From: Salticus scenicus
Lineage: Eukaryota; Arthropoda; Arachnida; Araneae; Salticidae
NCBI GenBank assembly: GCA_963930645.1
Contig: OZ005654.1
Location: 43,144,686-43,208,685 of the forward strand
Direction: 5' to 3'
DNA: 64,000 bases
Below, piece after piece: positions 42,098 to 52,843 of this stretch. How positions within the stretch are numbered: position 1 is the first letter of the stretch; each line of letters starts with the position of its first letter. Under the pieces are notes generated by a model, which searched no databases, was not told the origin of the DNA, and worked only from the letters and a program-made list of their open reading frames with translations. Both the position numbers and the translations under genes were made by a program.

Positions 42098-42628
42098 ATG
42101 TTTTTTCATGTAAAAAATTATGCTTATGGCGTTGCCTTTAAATGCCTAATGGCCACTGATGGCACCCTGTTTGTCCGGGCTGAGGACCTGGCTATTTATT
42201 CGAGGCACCCTCTAGATCTAAAATTTGCCGAAAAATATGCAGGCCTCACCGTCCGAGACGTAATGGACCCTAAAATCGATTTACCTAAATGGCTCGCTAA
42301 GACGAGAATCTTCTCGATTAGCGAAGCCAAACAGCATTTGAAAGGGTTCATGGGCGAACAGGAATTTGATAAGATGTTCGATGGTTCGGCCATGGTGAAA
42401 TACCAGGCTAACATGAAGCTCAGCTTCGTGAAAGCCATTGGTGTTCGATTTGTCGAAAGGTCCCGTACCAAGTTCGAAGACTTCCTTGCCGCATACCAAC
42501 TACAGGTGAGGAAATTTTTTGAGCTTGAGTATGAGGATTATGAATTATACAAATCTCAAATGACCGGACCGTTGAAGATGACCATCAGTAGGTTATCTAA
42601 TGAGCAATCCATAGAGAGCTTATGTTGA
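42098..42628 (+). CDS. BRO-N-like small protein, MFFH type
   Basis: 176 aa, identical to 2391-2921. Confidence 0.8.
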   Translation: MFFHVKNYAYGVAFKCLMATDGTLFVRAEDLAIYSRHPLDLKFAEKYAGLTVRDVMDPKIDLPKWLAKTRIFSISEAKQHLKGFMGEQEFDKMFDGSAMVKYQANMKLSFVKAIGVRFVERSRTKFEDFLAAYQLQVRKFFELEYEDYELYKSQMTGPLKMTISRLSNEQSIESLC

Positions 42629-42644
42629 TCTTTCAAATGAGAGT

Positions 42645-42716
42645 AAAAAAATGGGTCGAACGAGGTGTCTCATGGCAGAATTTCTGTCTTTGACACCTCG
42701 TTCGACCCATTTTTTT
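42645..42716 (+). terminator. 3' inverted repeat of MFFH gene
   Basis: Perfect stem. Confidence 0.6.
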
Positions 42717-43047
42717 GCGATAGATATAGTGCCAATATTGGACGGGTTTAATTTGAGACTTTGATATTAAATTTATAAAAAAAATCTATTTAAGCTAGTA
42801 TCGAAGAGATTATCAGGATAGCATGAAGACTATTTAAACGTATAAACTATAATAAGCCAATATTGTAGAAATTAAATTTAAGACTCTGGAAAACGAGACA
42901 AAATGGTATCAATTTAAATGTATAGATAAAAATAACTAAGCCAACAGAGACATGACTGGACAATGACGGTTTGGATACGTAAGCGAGTTTATCTCTCTAT
43001 ATATATAGATGGTATGAAGCCACGCCCACAAGAAATCCAACGACCTT
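42717..43047 (-). other. Non-coding; opposing promoter with GC box
   Basis: Copy of 37281-37611. Confidence 0.5.
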
Positions 43048-43068
43048 AAAAAAAAAAAAAAAAAAAAA

Positions 43069-43102
<34 letters not shown>
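43048..43102. repeat. A/T palindrome (short)
   Basis: About 55 bp. Confidence 0.8.
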
Positions 43103-44187
43103 CGTGTGACCTTGAACACATCTTCAAGGACGGAGCAGAATCTATAACTTAACGGAACTAACCTCATTTATTGAACATTAGTTTTTTTCGTGCGTCCTAT
43201 ATATAGAATGGCTAGCGTACCCACATCTCATTTTGTCTCGACGTCTGCCAACAACAGTCATCTGTAAAATATTTTGAATTTGTAATTTTCAAGGGATATG
43301 GCTTCTCTATAAGATAATTATGTATCTTGATAAAATATCTGTAGATAAATTTAAGAGATCTGAGTCTAAAATTTTCGTTTAAAATTTTAACTTTTTGTGT
43401 AAAATTTAAAAATTTTAATGGCTAAGCTAGAGATAGAGTACCAATATCGTAACGATTTGAAGGGATATGGCTTCTCTATAAGATAAATATGAATCTTGGT
43501 AAAATATACAGACTCTATAGATAAATTTAAGAGATCTGAGTTTATAAATTTAATTTTTTCGTTTAAAATTTTAATTTTTTGTGTAAAATTTAAAATTTTT
43601 AAGGGCTAAGCTAGATATGTAATATTTCACAGTTGGTTTCTAAAGTTATATTTTTTATCCAATCATTGTAGATGGCGCTGCAGTCTATATACAGTCGCCA
43701 GATTTATTCTTCGAGCAACTCCACCCCGCCAGAATTGTTCACGTTCGGTTCGAATAATAAATATTTAGAATTTAAATATATTATTTTAATAATAAAATAT
43801 TTATTATTTAAATATTTTATTTTAATAATAAAATATTTATTATTTAAATATTTTATTTGTTTATCGAATCGTTAAAATATATATATTATTTGTTTATCGA
43901 ATAGTTAAAAATATATTATTTGTTTATCGAATCGTTAAAAAAATATATTCAATATTGGTACAGCATTCATTTAAAAAATGCCCTTATTCAATATTGTAAA
44001 TTTCTATCTCAGATTTAAAGACATTAACCAATCAACCAATCATGCTAAAGTATCTTAATGTTAGGAGCGTTTTAGTAGAAGGTTGATGCTAGAAGAGATT
44101 CAGACAGAATGAAGGAATGAAGGTTTGAGTACAGCTATTTATAAAGAATGAATCCGAGTCAATCAACCAACCAACCAACCAACCAAC

Positions 44188-44190
<3 letters not shown>
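43103..44190. other. Non-coding inter-palindrome segment with array joint
   Basis: Copy of 37677-38765. Confidence 0.5.

Positions 44191-44257
<67 letters not shown>
44191..44257. repeat. A/T palindrome with TTGG flanks
   Basis: Left flank ends CCAACCTT, one base short of full symmetry. Confidence 0.85.
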
Positions 44258-44783
44258 CAAGGTTGGTTGATTGGTTGATTGACTCTAGCTAACCTATATA
44301 TCATGCTAAAGTATATACACTATCATTGTCCAGCAATGCTTATTTGTTTCAGCGTCTATAAATATCTTTACTGCATCCTGTTTCCGTGTTCAGTATCCTG
44401 TTTTCAATGCAAATGAGTTATGCAATATCCAGTGATAAATTATTCTATAAAAAGCCTTATCTCATCCTGTTTTCGTAGAAAATGAGTTATGCAATCCTTC
44501 AGATTGACTATATAAATATTTTATTCTTTAAATATTTATTATTTAAATATATTATTTGTTTATCGAATCGTTAAAAAATATATTCAATATTGGTACGGCA
44601 TTCATTTAAAAAAATGTCCTTATTCAATATTGTAAATTTCTATCTCAGAGTCAAAGACATTAGCTATCTCAGATTCAAAGGCATTAGTATCGTTTCAATA
44701 TTGAAATATTAATATTATCTATCTCAGAGACCCCATTCAAAGTCTCAATTTGTACCCATCCAATATTGGCTTACTACCGTCGC
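44258..44783. other. Non-coding; rightward promoter
   Basis: Copy of 33395-33920. Confidence 0.5.
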
Positions 44784-44854
44784 AAAAAAATGGGCCGAAC
44801 GAAGCGTCAATGACAGAAATCTGCCATGAGACGCTTCGTTCGGCCCATTTTTTT
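44784..44854 (-). terminator. 3' inverted repeat of MLFT gene
   Basis: Perfect stem. Confidence 0.6.
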
Positions 44855-44874
44855 GCCCCCTCCAATTTAAATCT

Positions 44875-45420
44875 CTAAGGCATCAGTTTATACCAGCGAG
44901 ATCGATTCCCCACGAAGACTTTGATTTTGGACGGAGGGGTGTCTGTCCAAGAAATAGTCTCAAATCTATCTTCGTGTAGGCGAGGGTCATCATCGTGGTC
45001 TCCATCATAGAACAGCTTGGTTCTTTCTATGAAATCCTTTAAGAATTCATCTATGAAGACATCAGAATTCCTCACGATCCGAATTCTGACTGCTTTATGG
45101 ATGCATGCAGTTGGCACTATAGGATCTAAGATGTCAATCTTAGCAGATTTCATCATGGCCTCAAAACCCATGGTCGACAGCGCATCTCCGAAATGAATCT
45201 CTTCTATTGGATACACCCAGGTATTAGCTAAAGAGACAGGTATCCTGAACCTTTTGTAAACGAGGTCCCTCACCTTTAGCTTGGTAGTTTTTTTTACGTA
45301 TGCACTACCCTTACCCATCAGCTTGGCCACATCAGAGGCCCTGACGAACAAAAGTCCATCCGCAGAGACTACGAATAGGATTTTAGCATCCAGCTGTGGA
45401 TGTTCAATTGTGAATAGCAT
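44875..45420 (-). CDS. BRO-N-like small protein, MLFT type (Lys135)
   Basis: 181 aa, identical to 5020-5565. Confidence 0.8.
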   Translation of the reverse strand: MLFTIEHPQLDAKILFVVSADGLLFVRASDVAKLMGKGSAYVKKTTKLKVRDLVYKRFRIPVSLANTWVYPIEEIHFGDALSTMGFEAMMKSAKIDILDPIVPTACIHKAVRIRIVRNSDVFIDEFLKDFIERTKLFYDGDHDDDPRLHEDRFETISWTDTPPSKIKVFVGNRSRWYKLMP

Positions 45421-45759
45421 GACTTAATAGCAACAGAAGTCAAAATGATGCAGGCTCTTAGAGGCAGCTCGTATATATACCCGATTCGCGACCTAATTTT
45501 AGCAAGCTTTCTTAGAACCTTCTGATAAAATTCTTCTAGCTGTTGACAGGATATTATGTAATCCTCGATAAACTTATTTTTAGAATTAATTTGTCGTTTG
45601 AGCGGGATCTTGCATAATCTACAGGACGTGCGTAAGAGGATGTGCGTCAGAGGATGTCGATAAGAAATTTAGATAGAAATAGAGATTGCTGCTAGTATAA
45701 ATACAGGCTGCTGGACGAGACATTTCATTCTGACTGCTTGATATTCTAAAAGCTCCAAA
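45421..45759. promoter_or_regulatory. Divergent MLFT/MIFQ promoter region
   Basis: K135-type, as 40007-40345. Confidence 0.75.
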
Positions 45760-46305
45760 ATGATATTTCAAATTTTAGCTGAAGAGTTAAACGTGAAATT
45801 TACTTGTTTTTTGACTTTTGACGGTGACATTTTTATCAAAGGTTCAGACGTAGCTCGTACCATGGGCTATCAAAATTCTTCTGGCGTTTTAAACTTATGC
45901 CATCTTACAGTGACTGACATCGCTCCCGAGGGCTTGAGCCTGCCTCCGTCTCTAGCCAAGACACGTATTTTTGGATTGGAAGATGCCAACACGCTGTTGG
46001 ATATGCATCCAGGTGAATTTCAATCCTTATTTCAGGGGCCTATCGAGATTCTGTCGCCGATAGAGTGTACGTTCAACATCAGAAGGCCCATACGTATCAA
46101 GATAGCATGCATTAGCTCTTCCAATGCTACCATGGAGAGTTTTATAGCTGATTTGAAAATATCCATGGACTCTTACCTGCAATCTGTACCGATGGATAGC
46201 TATGTCTTCGGAGAGAGGTACGGAGACTTGGAGCTAGGGTATTTCCCCAAAAAAATAAAAGTTTTGGTGGGAAACAAGCCCTACTTTTATAAATCCTCGT
46301 CTTAA
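45760..46305 (+). CDS. BRO-N-like small protein, MIFQ type
   Basis: 181 aa, identical protein; codon 166 ATA. Confidence 0.8.
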   Translation: MIFQILAEELNVKFTCFLTFDGDIFIKGSDVARTMGYQNSSGVLNLCHLTVTDIAPEGLSLPPSLAKTRIFGLEDANTLLDMHPGEFQSLFQGPIEILSPIECTFNIRRPIRIKIACISSSNATMESFIADLKISMDSYLQSVPMDSYVFGERYGDLELGYFPKKIKVLVGNKPYFYKSSS

Positions 46306-46321
46306 GATCAGGACGAGGTGC

Positions 46322-46388
46322 AAAAAAATGGGTCGAGCGAAGCCTCTCATGACATAAGTCATTGAGGCTTCGCTCGGCCCATTTTTTT
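46322..46388 (+). terminator. 3' inverted repeat of MIFQ gene
   Basis: As 35465-35531. Confidence 0.6.
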
Positions 46389-47140
46389 GCGATAGATAGA
46401 GTGCCAACATTGGATGCGTACCGATTTGAACTTGTAATTTTCAAGGGATATGGCTTAGCTATAAGATAATTTTGATAAAATATCTATAGACAAATTTAAG
46501 GTATCTAAATTTAAAAATTTAATTGTTTCATTTAAAATTTACTGTGTAAAATTTAAAATTTTTAAAGACTAAGTGTGGCGGTCATTATAATCTGATCTCT
46601 AATTTTTCAAGGGATATGGAAGACTATAAGATAAATATGAAACTTGGTAAAATATACAGACTCGATAGCTAAATTTAAGGAATCTGAATTTTAAAATTTA
46701 ATTTTTTTCATTTAAAATTTACATTTTTTATGTAAAATTTAAAATTTTTAAAGACTAAGTGTAGCCAAGCCAACATTGAATGCGTACCGATTGTAATTTT
46801 CAAGGGATATGGCTTAGCTATAAGATAAATATGAATCTTGGTCGATAGCTAAATTTAAGGGATTTGAGTTTAAAAATTTAATTTTTTTCATTTAAAATTT
46901 ACATTTTTTGTGTAAAATTTAAAATTTTTAAAGACTAAGTGTAGCCAAGCCAACACTGAAAGCGTACCGATTGTAATTTTCAAGGGATATGGCTTAGCTA
47001 TAAGATAAATATGAATCTTGGTAAAATATATAGATTCAATAGCTAAATTTAAGGGATCTGAGTTTAAAAATTTAATTTTTTCATTTAAAATTTACATTTT
47101 TTATGTAAAATTTAAAATTTTTAAAGGTTAAGTGTAGCCA
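46389..47140. repeat. Four AT-rich ~185-bp tandem repeats
   Basis: Third repeat has lost AAAATAT after CTTGGT and has GATTTGAG for GATCTGAG, unique to this unit. Confidence 0.75.
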
Positions 47141-47499
47141 AGCCAGTTATTATGATCTGATCTCTATAAAAAGATTTTCGAGAAACTATTGACAGGATGC
47201 TTGATAAGCGGCTTCGATTAAAATTACAATCAGATCTCTATAAAAAGATTTTTCGAGAAGTGTTGACAGGATATTATGTAAGCCTTTCCTCAGGATGCAG
47301 GAAGCCCGGTTATAATCAGATCGATAAAAATTGCTCAAGAGACAGGATATTATGCAAGCCTTTCCTCTTGATAAGCGGTTCGTAGAAATTTACTATCAGA
47401 TCCTGTTGATAAGACCGGGTATATATACGAGTGTCCAGCGAGAGCTCTTCAATTGCTAGTCGATCTCTCTACTAGCTGCTTAGATACATTAGCTCAGTC
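47141..47499 (+). promoter_or_regulatory. MFFH promoter and upstream elements
   Basis: As 36306-36661, but the leader lacks six bases just before the ATG (AGCTCAGTCATG for AGCTCTCTGTCAGTCATG). Confidence 0.6.
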
Positions 47500-48030
47500 A
47501 TGTTTTTTCATGTAAAAAATTATGCTTATGGCGTTGCCTTTAAATGCCTAATGGCCACTGATGGCACCCTGTTTGTCCGGGCTGAGGACCTGGCTATTTA
47601 TTCGAGGCACCCTCTAGATCTAAAATTTGCCGAAAAATATGCAGGCCTCACCGTCCGAGACGTAATGGACCCTAAAATCGATTTACCTAAATGGCTCGCT
47701 AAGACGAGAATCTTCTCGATTAGCGAAGCCAAACAGCATTTGAAAGGGTTCATGGGCGAACAGGAATTTGATAAGATGTTCGATGGTTCGGCCATGGTGA
47801 AATACCAGGCTAACATGAAGCTCAGCTTCGTGAAAGCCATAGGTGTTCGATTTGTCGAAAGGTCCCGTACCAAGTTCGAAGACTTCCTTGCCGCATACCA
47901 ACTACAGGTGAGGAAATTTTTTGAGCTTGAGTATGAGGATTATGAATTATACAAATCTCAAATGACCGGACCGTTGAAGATGACCATCAGTAGGTTATCT
48001 AATGAGCAATCCATAGAGAGCTTATGTTGA
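47500..48030 (+). CDS. BRO-N-like small protein, MFFH type
   Basis: 176 aa, identical protein; one synonymous change at Ile114 (ATT to ATA). Confidence 0.8.
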   Translation: MFFHVKNYAYGVAFKCLMATDGTLFVRAEDLAIYSRHPLDLKFAEKYAGLTVRDVMDPKIDLPKWLAKTRIFSISEAKQHLKGFMGEQEFDKMFDGSAMVKYQANMKLSFVKAIGVRFVERSRTKFEDFLAAYQLQVRKFFELEYEDYELYKSQMTGPLKMTISRLSNEQSIESLC

Positions 48031-48046
48031 TCTTTAAAATGAGAGT

Positions 48047-48118
48047 AAAAAAATGGGTCGAACGAGGTGTCTCATGGCAGAATTTCTGTCTTTGACACCT
48101 CGTTCGACCCATTTTTTT
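48047..48118 (+). terminator. 3' inverted repeat of MFFH gene
   Basis: Perfect stem. Confidence 0.6.
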
Positions 48119-48451
48119 GCGATAGATATAGTGCCAATATTGGACGGGTTTAATTTGAGACTTTGATATTAAATTTATAAAAAAATCTATTTAAGCTAGT
48201 ATCGAAGAGATTATCAGGATAGCATGAAGACTATTTAAACATATAAACTATAATAAGCCAATATTGTAGAAATTAAATTTAAGACTCTGGAAAACGAGAT
48301 AAAATGGTATCAATTTAAATGTATAGATAAAAATAACTAAGCCAACAGAGACATGACTGGACAATGACGGTTTGGATACGTAAGCGAGTTTATCTCTCTA
48401 TATATATATAGATAGGATGAAGCCACGCCCACAAGAAATCCAACGACCTTG
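48119..48451 (-). other. Non-coding; opposing promoter with GC box
   Basis: Diverged copy of 37281-37611; TATA run two bases longer. Confidence 0.5.

Positions 48452-48510
<59 letters not shown>
48452..48510. repeat. A/T palindrome
   Basis: Flanks GACCTTG and GTGCGACC. Confidence 0.8.
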
Positions 48511-48511
<1 letters not shown>

Positions 48512-49104
48512 TGCGACCTTGAACACATCTTCAAGGACGGAGCAGAATCTATAACTTAACGGAACTAACCTCATTTATTGAACATTAGTTTTTTTCGTGT
48601 GTCCTATATATAGGATGGCTAGCGTACCCACATCTCATTTTGTCTCGACGTCTGCCAACAACAGTATCTGTAAAATATTTTGAATTTGTAATTTTCAAGG
48701 GATATGGCTTCTCTATAAGATAATTATGTATCTTGATAAAATATCTATAGATAAATTTAAGAAATCTGAGTCTAAAATTTTCGTTTAAAATTTTAACTTT
48801 TTTGTGTAAAATTTAAAAATTTTAATGGCTAAGCTAGAGATAGAGTACCAATATCGTAACGATTTGAAGGGATATGGCTTCTCTATAAGATAAATATGAA
48901 TCTTGGTAAAATATACAGACTCTATAGATAAATTTAAGAGATCTGAGTGTATAAATTTAATTTTTTCGTTTAAAATTTTAATTTTTTGTGTAAAATTTAA
49001 ATTTTTTAAGGGCTAAGCTAGATATGTAAATATTTCACAGTTGGTTTCTAAAGTTATATTTTTTTATCCAATCATTGTAGATGGCGCTGCAGTCTATATA
49101 TATA
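48511..49104. other. Non-coding array end
   Basis: Two AT-rich ~180-bp repeats, then GATGGCGCTGCAGTC followed by a TATA run that leads into arm B. The AT repeats found beyond the joint in internal units are absent. Confidence 0.55.
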
Positions 49105-49351
49105 GTATATATATAGTATATCTATTAGGGTGGGTGGGAGTGGAATTTATTTCTTCTACTGTAAGGTCATGCATAAACCAGCTCCGTGATACCGAAACCC
49201 GTTTTCTTTAAAATAGAATGGCATAACGTAATTTATACAATATTGGCTTTGAAAACAAGATTTTTATAGACTTTTGTCTGACAAATGACAAGATGTTGCA
49301 GGTTTTCATGAAATCAGAATAGATCATGGGTTTTTATAAAATATAATAACA
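49105..49351. repeat. Boundary element, arm copy 3
   Basis: TATA array and GGGTGGGTGGGAGTGG as at 12241-12498, with several substitutions (for example CAGCTCCGTGATACCG). Confidence 0.6.
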
Positions 49352-49442
49352 TAAAATATTTTTTTATCTGTATTTAAACAAGCAGACATTTCCGCTTCGC
49401 GGAAATGTCTGCATGTTTAAATACAGATAAAAAAATATTTTA
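49352..49442. terminator. 91-bp palindrome after the BRO-like remnant
   Basis: GCAGACATTTCCGC (49382-49395), loop TTC, and exact complement 49399-49412, extended by AT-rich arms to 49352 and 49442 with one mismatch. It follows the stop at 49451 as the other 3' inverted repeats follow their genes. Half of it is deleted in arm copies 1 and 2. Confidence 0.65.
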
Positions 49443-49450
49443 TTTCAAAC

Positions 49451-49621
49451 TCAATGATGTCTCTTATGTAAAATGTCTTTAATAAACCGTACTTTTTCCG
49501 ACAGCGGTACCATGATTTGTTTCAAGCCAAAAATGCGTGTCTTATCCTCTAGCAGTACGTTCCTCGATTGTATCCTGAACGAATCGCTCACGTAGCCTAT
49601 ACCTATATTAGAGCCATCCAT
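49451..49621 (-). pseudogene. BRO-N-like remnant, 56 codons, longest version
   Basis: Contains LLEDKTRIFGLKQ, with KTRIFGL identical to the MIFQ protein, and continues through a C-terminal part (SEKVRFIKDILHK) absent from the other arm copies. A run of 6 rather than 7 A keeps IATEK in frame upstream, but a TGA (TTA, Leu, in copies 1 and 2) closes the frame just before it. Could be a very short functional gene; decayed paralogue is more likely. Confidence 0.55.
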
Positions 49622-49895
49622 TTTTTCGGTAGCGATTCAAGGTACGCCAAAATAAATTTGACTCGCGATACTTAATCATCGTAAAAAGTTTGAATAGATT
49701 AGAAACAGGCTAAGATAGCGTATTGTTAATCTGCCAGACATAAATTAGAAACGTTCCATGGCTAAGCTAGAGATAGCATATCGTTCTAAGCCGGCAGGAT
49801 CTAACAATGGATAGATTTACTGGGACAGAAGAAGACTGATTGGAGAAGAGTCGGCTATTTATATAGAATGGATTCAACCAACCAACCAACTGTGG
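49622..49895 (-). promoter_or_regulatory. Leader and promoter of the BRO-like remnant
   Basis: TATATAAATA and TCAGT initiator as at 12628-12902. Confidence 0.55.
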
Positions 49896-49938
<43 letters not shown>

Positions 49939-49958
49939 TTTTTTTTTTTTTTTTTTTT
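49896..49958. repeat. A/T palindrome
   Basis: Flanks CTGTGG and CAGTTGG. Confidence 0.85.
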
Positions 49959-50192
49959 CAGTTGGTTGGTTGGTTGATAATCTTCTCTATATATAGGATC
50001 GCTGACGTGCCACCTCCTCATTCTATCTAGATCTTTGCCAGCAACGGTCATATCTCTCGTCTGTTAAAATTTTCAATTTTTCAACTAGGCATAGTGACTA
50101 GACGACCGTTGCTGGCAAATGTCGAGACACAATGAGGAGGTAGCAAGTCAGCGATCCTATATATAGAGGATATAATCAACCAACCAACTATG
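49959..50192. promoter_or_regulatory. Convergent-promoter unit, tandem copy 1
   Basis: Facing TATA boxes and inverted GCCAGCAACGGTC pair. The right arm has GACGACCG instead of GATGACCG, shortening the stem to about 16 bp. Confidence 0.6.
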
Positions 50193-50231
<39 letters not shown>

Positions 50232-50245
50232 TTTTTTTTTTTTTT
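50193..50245. repeat. A/T palindrome (53 bp)
   Basis: Separates tandem copies 1 and 2. Confidence 0.85.
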
Positions 50246-50481
50246 CACAGTTGGTTGGTTGGTTGATAATCTTCTCTATATATAGGATCGCTGACGTGCC
50301 ACCTCCTCATTCTATCTAGATCTTTGCCAGCAACGGTCATATCTCTCGTCTGTTAAAATTTTCAATTTTTCAACTAGGCATAGTGACTAGACGACCGTTG
50401 CTGGCAAATGTCGAGACACAATGAGGAGGTAGCAAGTCAGCGATCCTATATATAGAGGATATAATCAACCAACCAACCATG
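50246..50481. promoter_or_regulatory. Convergent-promoter unit, tandem copy 2
   Basis: Same orientation and sequence as copy 1; unit period about 290 bp. Confidence 0.6.
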
Positions 50482-50519
<38 letters not shown>

Positions 50520-50536
50520 TTTTTTTTTTTTTTTTT
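50482..50536. repeat. A/T palindrome
   Basis: Separates tandem copies 2 and 3. Confidence 0.85.
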
Positions 50537-50772
50537 CACAGTTGGTTGGTTGGTTGATAATCTTCTCTATATATAGGATCGCTGACGTGCCACCTCCTCA
50601 TTCTATCTAGATCTTTGCCAGCAACGGTCATATCTCTCGTCTGTTAAAATTTTCAATTTTTCAACTAGGCATAGTGACTAGACGACCGTTGCTGGCAAAT
50701 GTCGAGACACAATGAGGAGGTAGCAAGTCAGCGATCCTATATATAGAGGATATAATCAACCAACCAACCATG
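50537..50772. promoter_or_regulatory. Convergent-promoter unit, tandem copy 3
   Basis: As copy 2. Confidence 0.6.

Positions 50773-50839
<67 letters not shown>
50773..50839. repeat. A/T palindrome
   Basis: Separates tandem copies 3 and 4. Confidence 0.85.
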
Positions 50840-51075
50840 CACAGTTGGTTGGTTGGTTGATAATCTTCTCTATATATAGGATCGCTGACGTGCCACCTCC
50901 TCATTCTATCTAGATCTTTGCCAGCAACGGTCATATCTCTCGTCTGTTAAAATTTTCAATTTTTCAACTAGGCATAGTGACTAGACGACCGTTGCTGGCA
51001 AATGTCGAGACACAATGAGGAGGTAGCAAGTCAGCGATCCTATATATAGAGGATATAATCAACCAACCAACTATG
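50840..51075. promoter_or_regulatory. Convergent-promoter unit, tandem copy 4
   Basis: As copy 1. In this arm all four units share one orientation, unlike the mirrored pair of the other arms. Confidence 0.6.
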
Positions 51076-51148
<73 letters not shown>

Positions 51149-51153
51149 CTTCA

Positions 51154-51195
<42 letters not shown>
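51076..51195. repeat. Compound A/T palindrome interrupted by CTTCAAAGA
   Basis: A-run, then two T-runs separated at 51149-51157. Confidence 0.8.
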
Positions 51196-51596
51196 CACAG
51201 TTGGTTGATTATCTCCTCTATATATAGGATCGCTGACTTGCCACCTCCTCATTCTATCTCGATCTTTGCCAGCAACGGTCATATCTCTCATCTGTTAAAA
51301 TTTTTAGAAAATTAGTTTGTCGCTTGTAGCCTTCAAGATGATCCGATAAAATTCTTCTAGAACAAATCTGTTGGCAGGATATTATGTAAACCGTTTCCTC
51401 AAAAACAGGACGTGATAAGTTATTTATAGATGCGTCAAGCCTCTCTAATCTATAAAAAGTCATCCTGTCGAGCCTTATATAGTATTACTGATGTCGTTTC
51501 TCAGAACCGCTTATCAGATCTCACGCATCCGCTTGCCAGAGTATAAATACGAGCCTCTCGCCTCAGCTTATTCATTCTGAGCCTCTGTTTTTCAAA
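51196..51596 (+). promoter_or_regulatory. Val-Pro gene promoter region
   Basis: As 13763-14160, with a three-base insertion (AATCTGTTGG) before CAGGATATTATG. TATAAATA near 51542. Confidence 0.65.
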
Positions 51597-52319
51597 ATGG
51601 AAATGTTTTCTTTCGACTCTCTGACCGACGAGCGATTTGATTATGACTATGCCGTAAAGCCTGGATGGAATGTCTTGAATACGTCTCGTCTTTCTCTCGA
51701 GTTATTATGCAATTATAATCGAGACATGTCCATGCCAACTCCAAAACCAGTTTCCAGACCATCTCCAGTTTTCAAATCTAAACGCGTTCCAGTTCCAGTT
51801 CCAGTTCCAGCTTCTAAATCTGTTCCAGTTCCAGCTTCTAAATCTGTTCCAGTTCCAGTTCCAGTTCCAGCTTCTAAATCTGTTCCAGTTCCAGTTCCAG
51901 TTCCAGCTTCTAAATCTGTTCCAGTTCCAGTTCCAGTTCCAGCTTCTAAATCTGTTCCAGTTCCAGTTCCAGTTCCAGCTTCTAAATCTGTTCCAGTTCC
52001 AGTTCCAGCTTCTAAATCTGTTCAAGTTCCAGTTCAAATTTCAATACCCATGTCAGAGATGATTTATTTTAAAGTACCAAGGCTATTAAGCCCGCTACCA
52101 AAATCTCCAGAGTCCAACGTAACAACTTATCGTGCCTGGAAGCCTCCACCGAAGATAGATTTCGTGGTACGGCCTAAATTAAAAACTGCTGGCTTTGAAG
52201 ATCCAAGAATTCGAAGACGGCATGGCATAGTCGTTGTCAAATCGAACGTCAATTTGAGAGATGGAAAATGCTACAGCCTTATAAATACAGAGGCTAGAAA
52301 ATACTACAGTTGGGTTTAA
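51597..52319 (+). CDS. Val-Pro repeat protein, 240-aa variant
   Basis: One Val-Pro dipeptide shorter than the other two copies (the five-dipeptide repeat is reduced to four); otherwise the same protein. Silent changes near codons 17 and 30 confirm a separate lineage of this arm. Confidence 0.85.
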   Translation: MEMFSFDSLTDERFDYDYAVKPGWNVLNTSRLSLELLCNYNRDMSMPTPKPVSRPSPVFKSKRVPVPVPVPASKSVPVPASKSVPVPVPVPASKSVPVPVPVPASKSVPVPVPVPASKSVPVPVPVPASKSVPVPVPASKSVQVPVQISIPMSEMIYFKVPRLLSPLPKSPESNVTTYRAWKPPPKIDFVVRPKLKTAGFEDPRIRRRHGIVVVKSNVNLRDGKCYSLINTEARKYYSWV

Positions 52320-52334
52320 ACCCAAACGATTTAT

Positions 52335-52408
52335 AAAAAAATCGGGCCGAACGAAGTGTCTCATGGCAGATTCCTGTCTTTGACACTTCGTTCGACCCGT
52401 TTTTTTTG
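52335..52408 (+). terminator. 3' inverted repeat of the Val-Pro gene
   Basis: As 14905-14978, again preceded by the TTGGGTTTAAACCCAA palindrome over the stop codon. Confidence 0.6.
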
Positions 52409-52769
52409 TAACAATTATATTGCCAATATTGGATGCGTACCGATTTGTACTTTAAGATTTTAAACGGATACTTAAGATTTTGAATGGATACTTTTATAAC
52501 TGAAGTCCCTGAGATATAAATTTATATATAAACTATTATCAACCAACTTAAAAAAATTTCAAGATTGGCAAAAAAATATTATTTAGAAATCGAAATCTAT
52601 AAAATCGAAATGATAAACTTTGAAAAATTTTCCAGATTGGTGAAAAATGGCAAAGTCCCAAAAAAATAGTATGTTGAAAAAATTATAGAAATATAAAATC
52701 AACCAAAGACACTTTAGCATGAGATATATATAGGTTAGCTAATGTCAAGCAACCAATCAACCAACCTTG
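52409..52769. other. Non-coding; leftward promoter
   Basis: As 14979-15340. Confidence 0.5.

Positions 52770-52843
<74 letters not shown>
52770..52843. repeat. A/T palindrome with TTGG flanks
   Basis: As 15341-15418. Confidence 0.85.

Larger units (their letters stand above)
32790..49104. repeat. Tandem array A (complete, three units)
   Basis: Three units of 5402-5449 bp, each MLFT(-), MIFQ(+), MFFH(+). It is bounded on both sides by inverted copies of arm B. Both ends lie in the same short element, GCAGTCTATATACAGTC, which also marks unit-to-unit joints at 38246 and 43672. The array is not itself palindromic, so it acts as an oriented single-copy segment between the arms. Confidence 0.9.

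Noticed and set aside
49959..51075. CRISPR array
   Set aside because: The repeated unit is ~235 bp of identical sequence with TATA boxes, separated only by A/T tracts, with no unique spacers.
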